DNA from: Burkholderiales bacterium
GTDB taxonomy: Bacteria > Pseudomonadota > Gammaproteobacteria > Burkholderiales > Burkholderiaceae_C
Direction: 5' to 3'
DNA length: 52,258 nt
NCBI GenBank assembly: GCA_028868995.1
Contig: JAGWTH010000027.1
Location: forward strand, 1-52,258
A model generated the notes under the pieces. That model made no database searches. It saw nothing but the letters and a program-made list of their open reading frames with translations, and had not been told where the DNA came from. This document shows, piece by piece, positions 51,924 to 52,258 of this stretch; within the stretch, counting starts at the first letter, position 1, and every line of letters begins with the position of its first letter. The position numbers and the translations under genes were made by a program.

Positions 51924-51933
51924 AACGACCGGG

Positions 51934-52258
51934 TCATTTTGCGATCGCCTTCCTGATCTGCTCCAGCACGTCCTTCGCGCTGGCCGGGATCGGCGTGCCG
52001 GGGCCGTAGATGCCCTTGACGCCGGCGTTGTAGAGGAACTCGTAGTCCTGCTGCGGGATGACGCCGCCGACGAACACGATGATGTCGCCGCCGCCCTGCT
52101 TCTCCAGCTCGGAGATGATGGCCGGCACCAGGGTCTTGTGGCCGGCGGCGAGGGTGCTGATGCCCACGGCGTGCACGTCGTTCTCGATCGCCTGGCGGGC
52201 GCATTCCTCGGGGGTCTGGAACAGCGGGCCCATGTCGACGTCGAAGCCCAGGTCGGCG
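51934..52258 (-). CDS. Methylmalonyl-CoA mutase, cobalamin-binding C-terminal part (5' truncated by window end)
   Basis: About 108 C-terminal residues of the B12-binding domain; the frame is open to the last base. [34 protein letters not shown] and [29 protein letters not shown] are the family's conserved segments. The cobalamin-ligand motif DxHxxG would lie just outside the window. It converts methylmalonyl-CoA to succinyl-CoA. The full mutase is presumably a single polypeptide upstream, but a separate small subunit cannot be excluded. Confidence 0.92.
   Translation of the reverse strand, partial: ADLGFDVDMGPLFQTPEECARQAIENDVHAVGISTLAAGHKTLVPAIISELEKQGGGDIIVFVGGVIPQQDYEFLYNAGVKGIYGPGTPIPASAKDVLEQIRKAIAK

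Overview
The window is a chromosomal segment of a high-GC betaproteobacterium, probably Burkholderiales/Comamonadaceae (Ramlibacter-like). This is inferred from the iscRSUA-hscBA-fdx order, an intracellular PHB depolymerase, LivKHMGF-type transport, an aromatic aminotransferase next to uvrB, and proteins typical of that family. No rRNA, tRNA, CRISPR array, prophage or insertion sequence is visible. Genes are tightly packed: many neighbours overlap by 4 nt, and no gap exceeds 300 bp.

Layout. (1) 1-9319, plus strand: the end of a branched-chain-amino-acid-type binding protein, permeases LivH and LivM, and ATPases LivG and LivF. These run directly into a catabolic set: aconitase-family large and small subunits, a hydantoinase-like cyclic amidohydrolase, a fumarate-reductase/KstD-like flavoprotein, and a lyase of the isocitrate lyase/PEP mutase family. 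The hydratase pair plus lyase resembles the dimethylmaleate hydratase/dimethylmalate lyase end of anaerobic nicotinate breakdown. I suggest uptake and degradation of a cyclic amide or imide that yields a dialkylmaleate. (2) 9333-14610, minus strand: the housekeeping Fe-S operon iscR-iscS-iscU-iscA-hscB-hscA-fdx, with a recognisable IscR operator and extended -10 promoter. (3) 14863-21521: uvrB (minus), then an aromatic aminotransferase, two FAD proteins and a 55-residue basic protein (plus). (4) 21581-27923: a sensor pair (periplasmic binding protein plus four-PAS histidine kinase), phaZ with a palindrome over its promoter, an RnfB-like ferredoxin and a CBS protein. (5) 27958-32644, minus: a three-gene 2-oxoacid oxidoreductase with a flavin/Fe-S diaphorase subunit (KorABC type). 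(6) 32763-46603, minus: a seven-gene operon described below. (7) 46753-52258, minus: the methylmalonyl-CoA pathway (mutase cobalamin domain, MeaB GTPase, PccB, PccA, VOC protein).

The most unusual part is region 6. In transcription order it encodes a GAF-HlyD adaptor, a PqqD-like/M50 protease/HlyD fusion, a shortened SecA-like ATPase, a second periplasmic adaptor, a LEPR-XLL seven-repeat (SBBP) surface-type protein with a Pro-Ala stalk and C-terminal membrane segment, a hybrid histidine kinase with Hpt, and a REC-GGDEF-EAL protein with a degenerate EAL domain. Four of the six junctions are ATGA overlaps and the other two are gaps of 4 and 8 nt. It looks like a dedicated export, processing and signalling pathway for one surface protein. 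I know of no experimental description of it.

Regions 1 and 7 may be linked metabolically. A dimethylmalate-type lyase would release propionate and pyruvate, and propionyl-CoA carboxylase plus methylmalonyl-CoA mutase would convert the C3 unit to succinyl-CoA.
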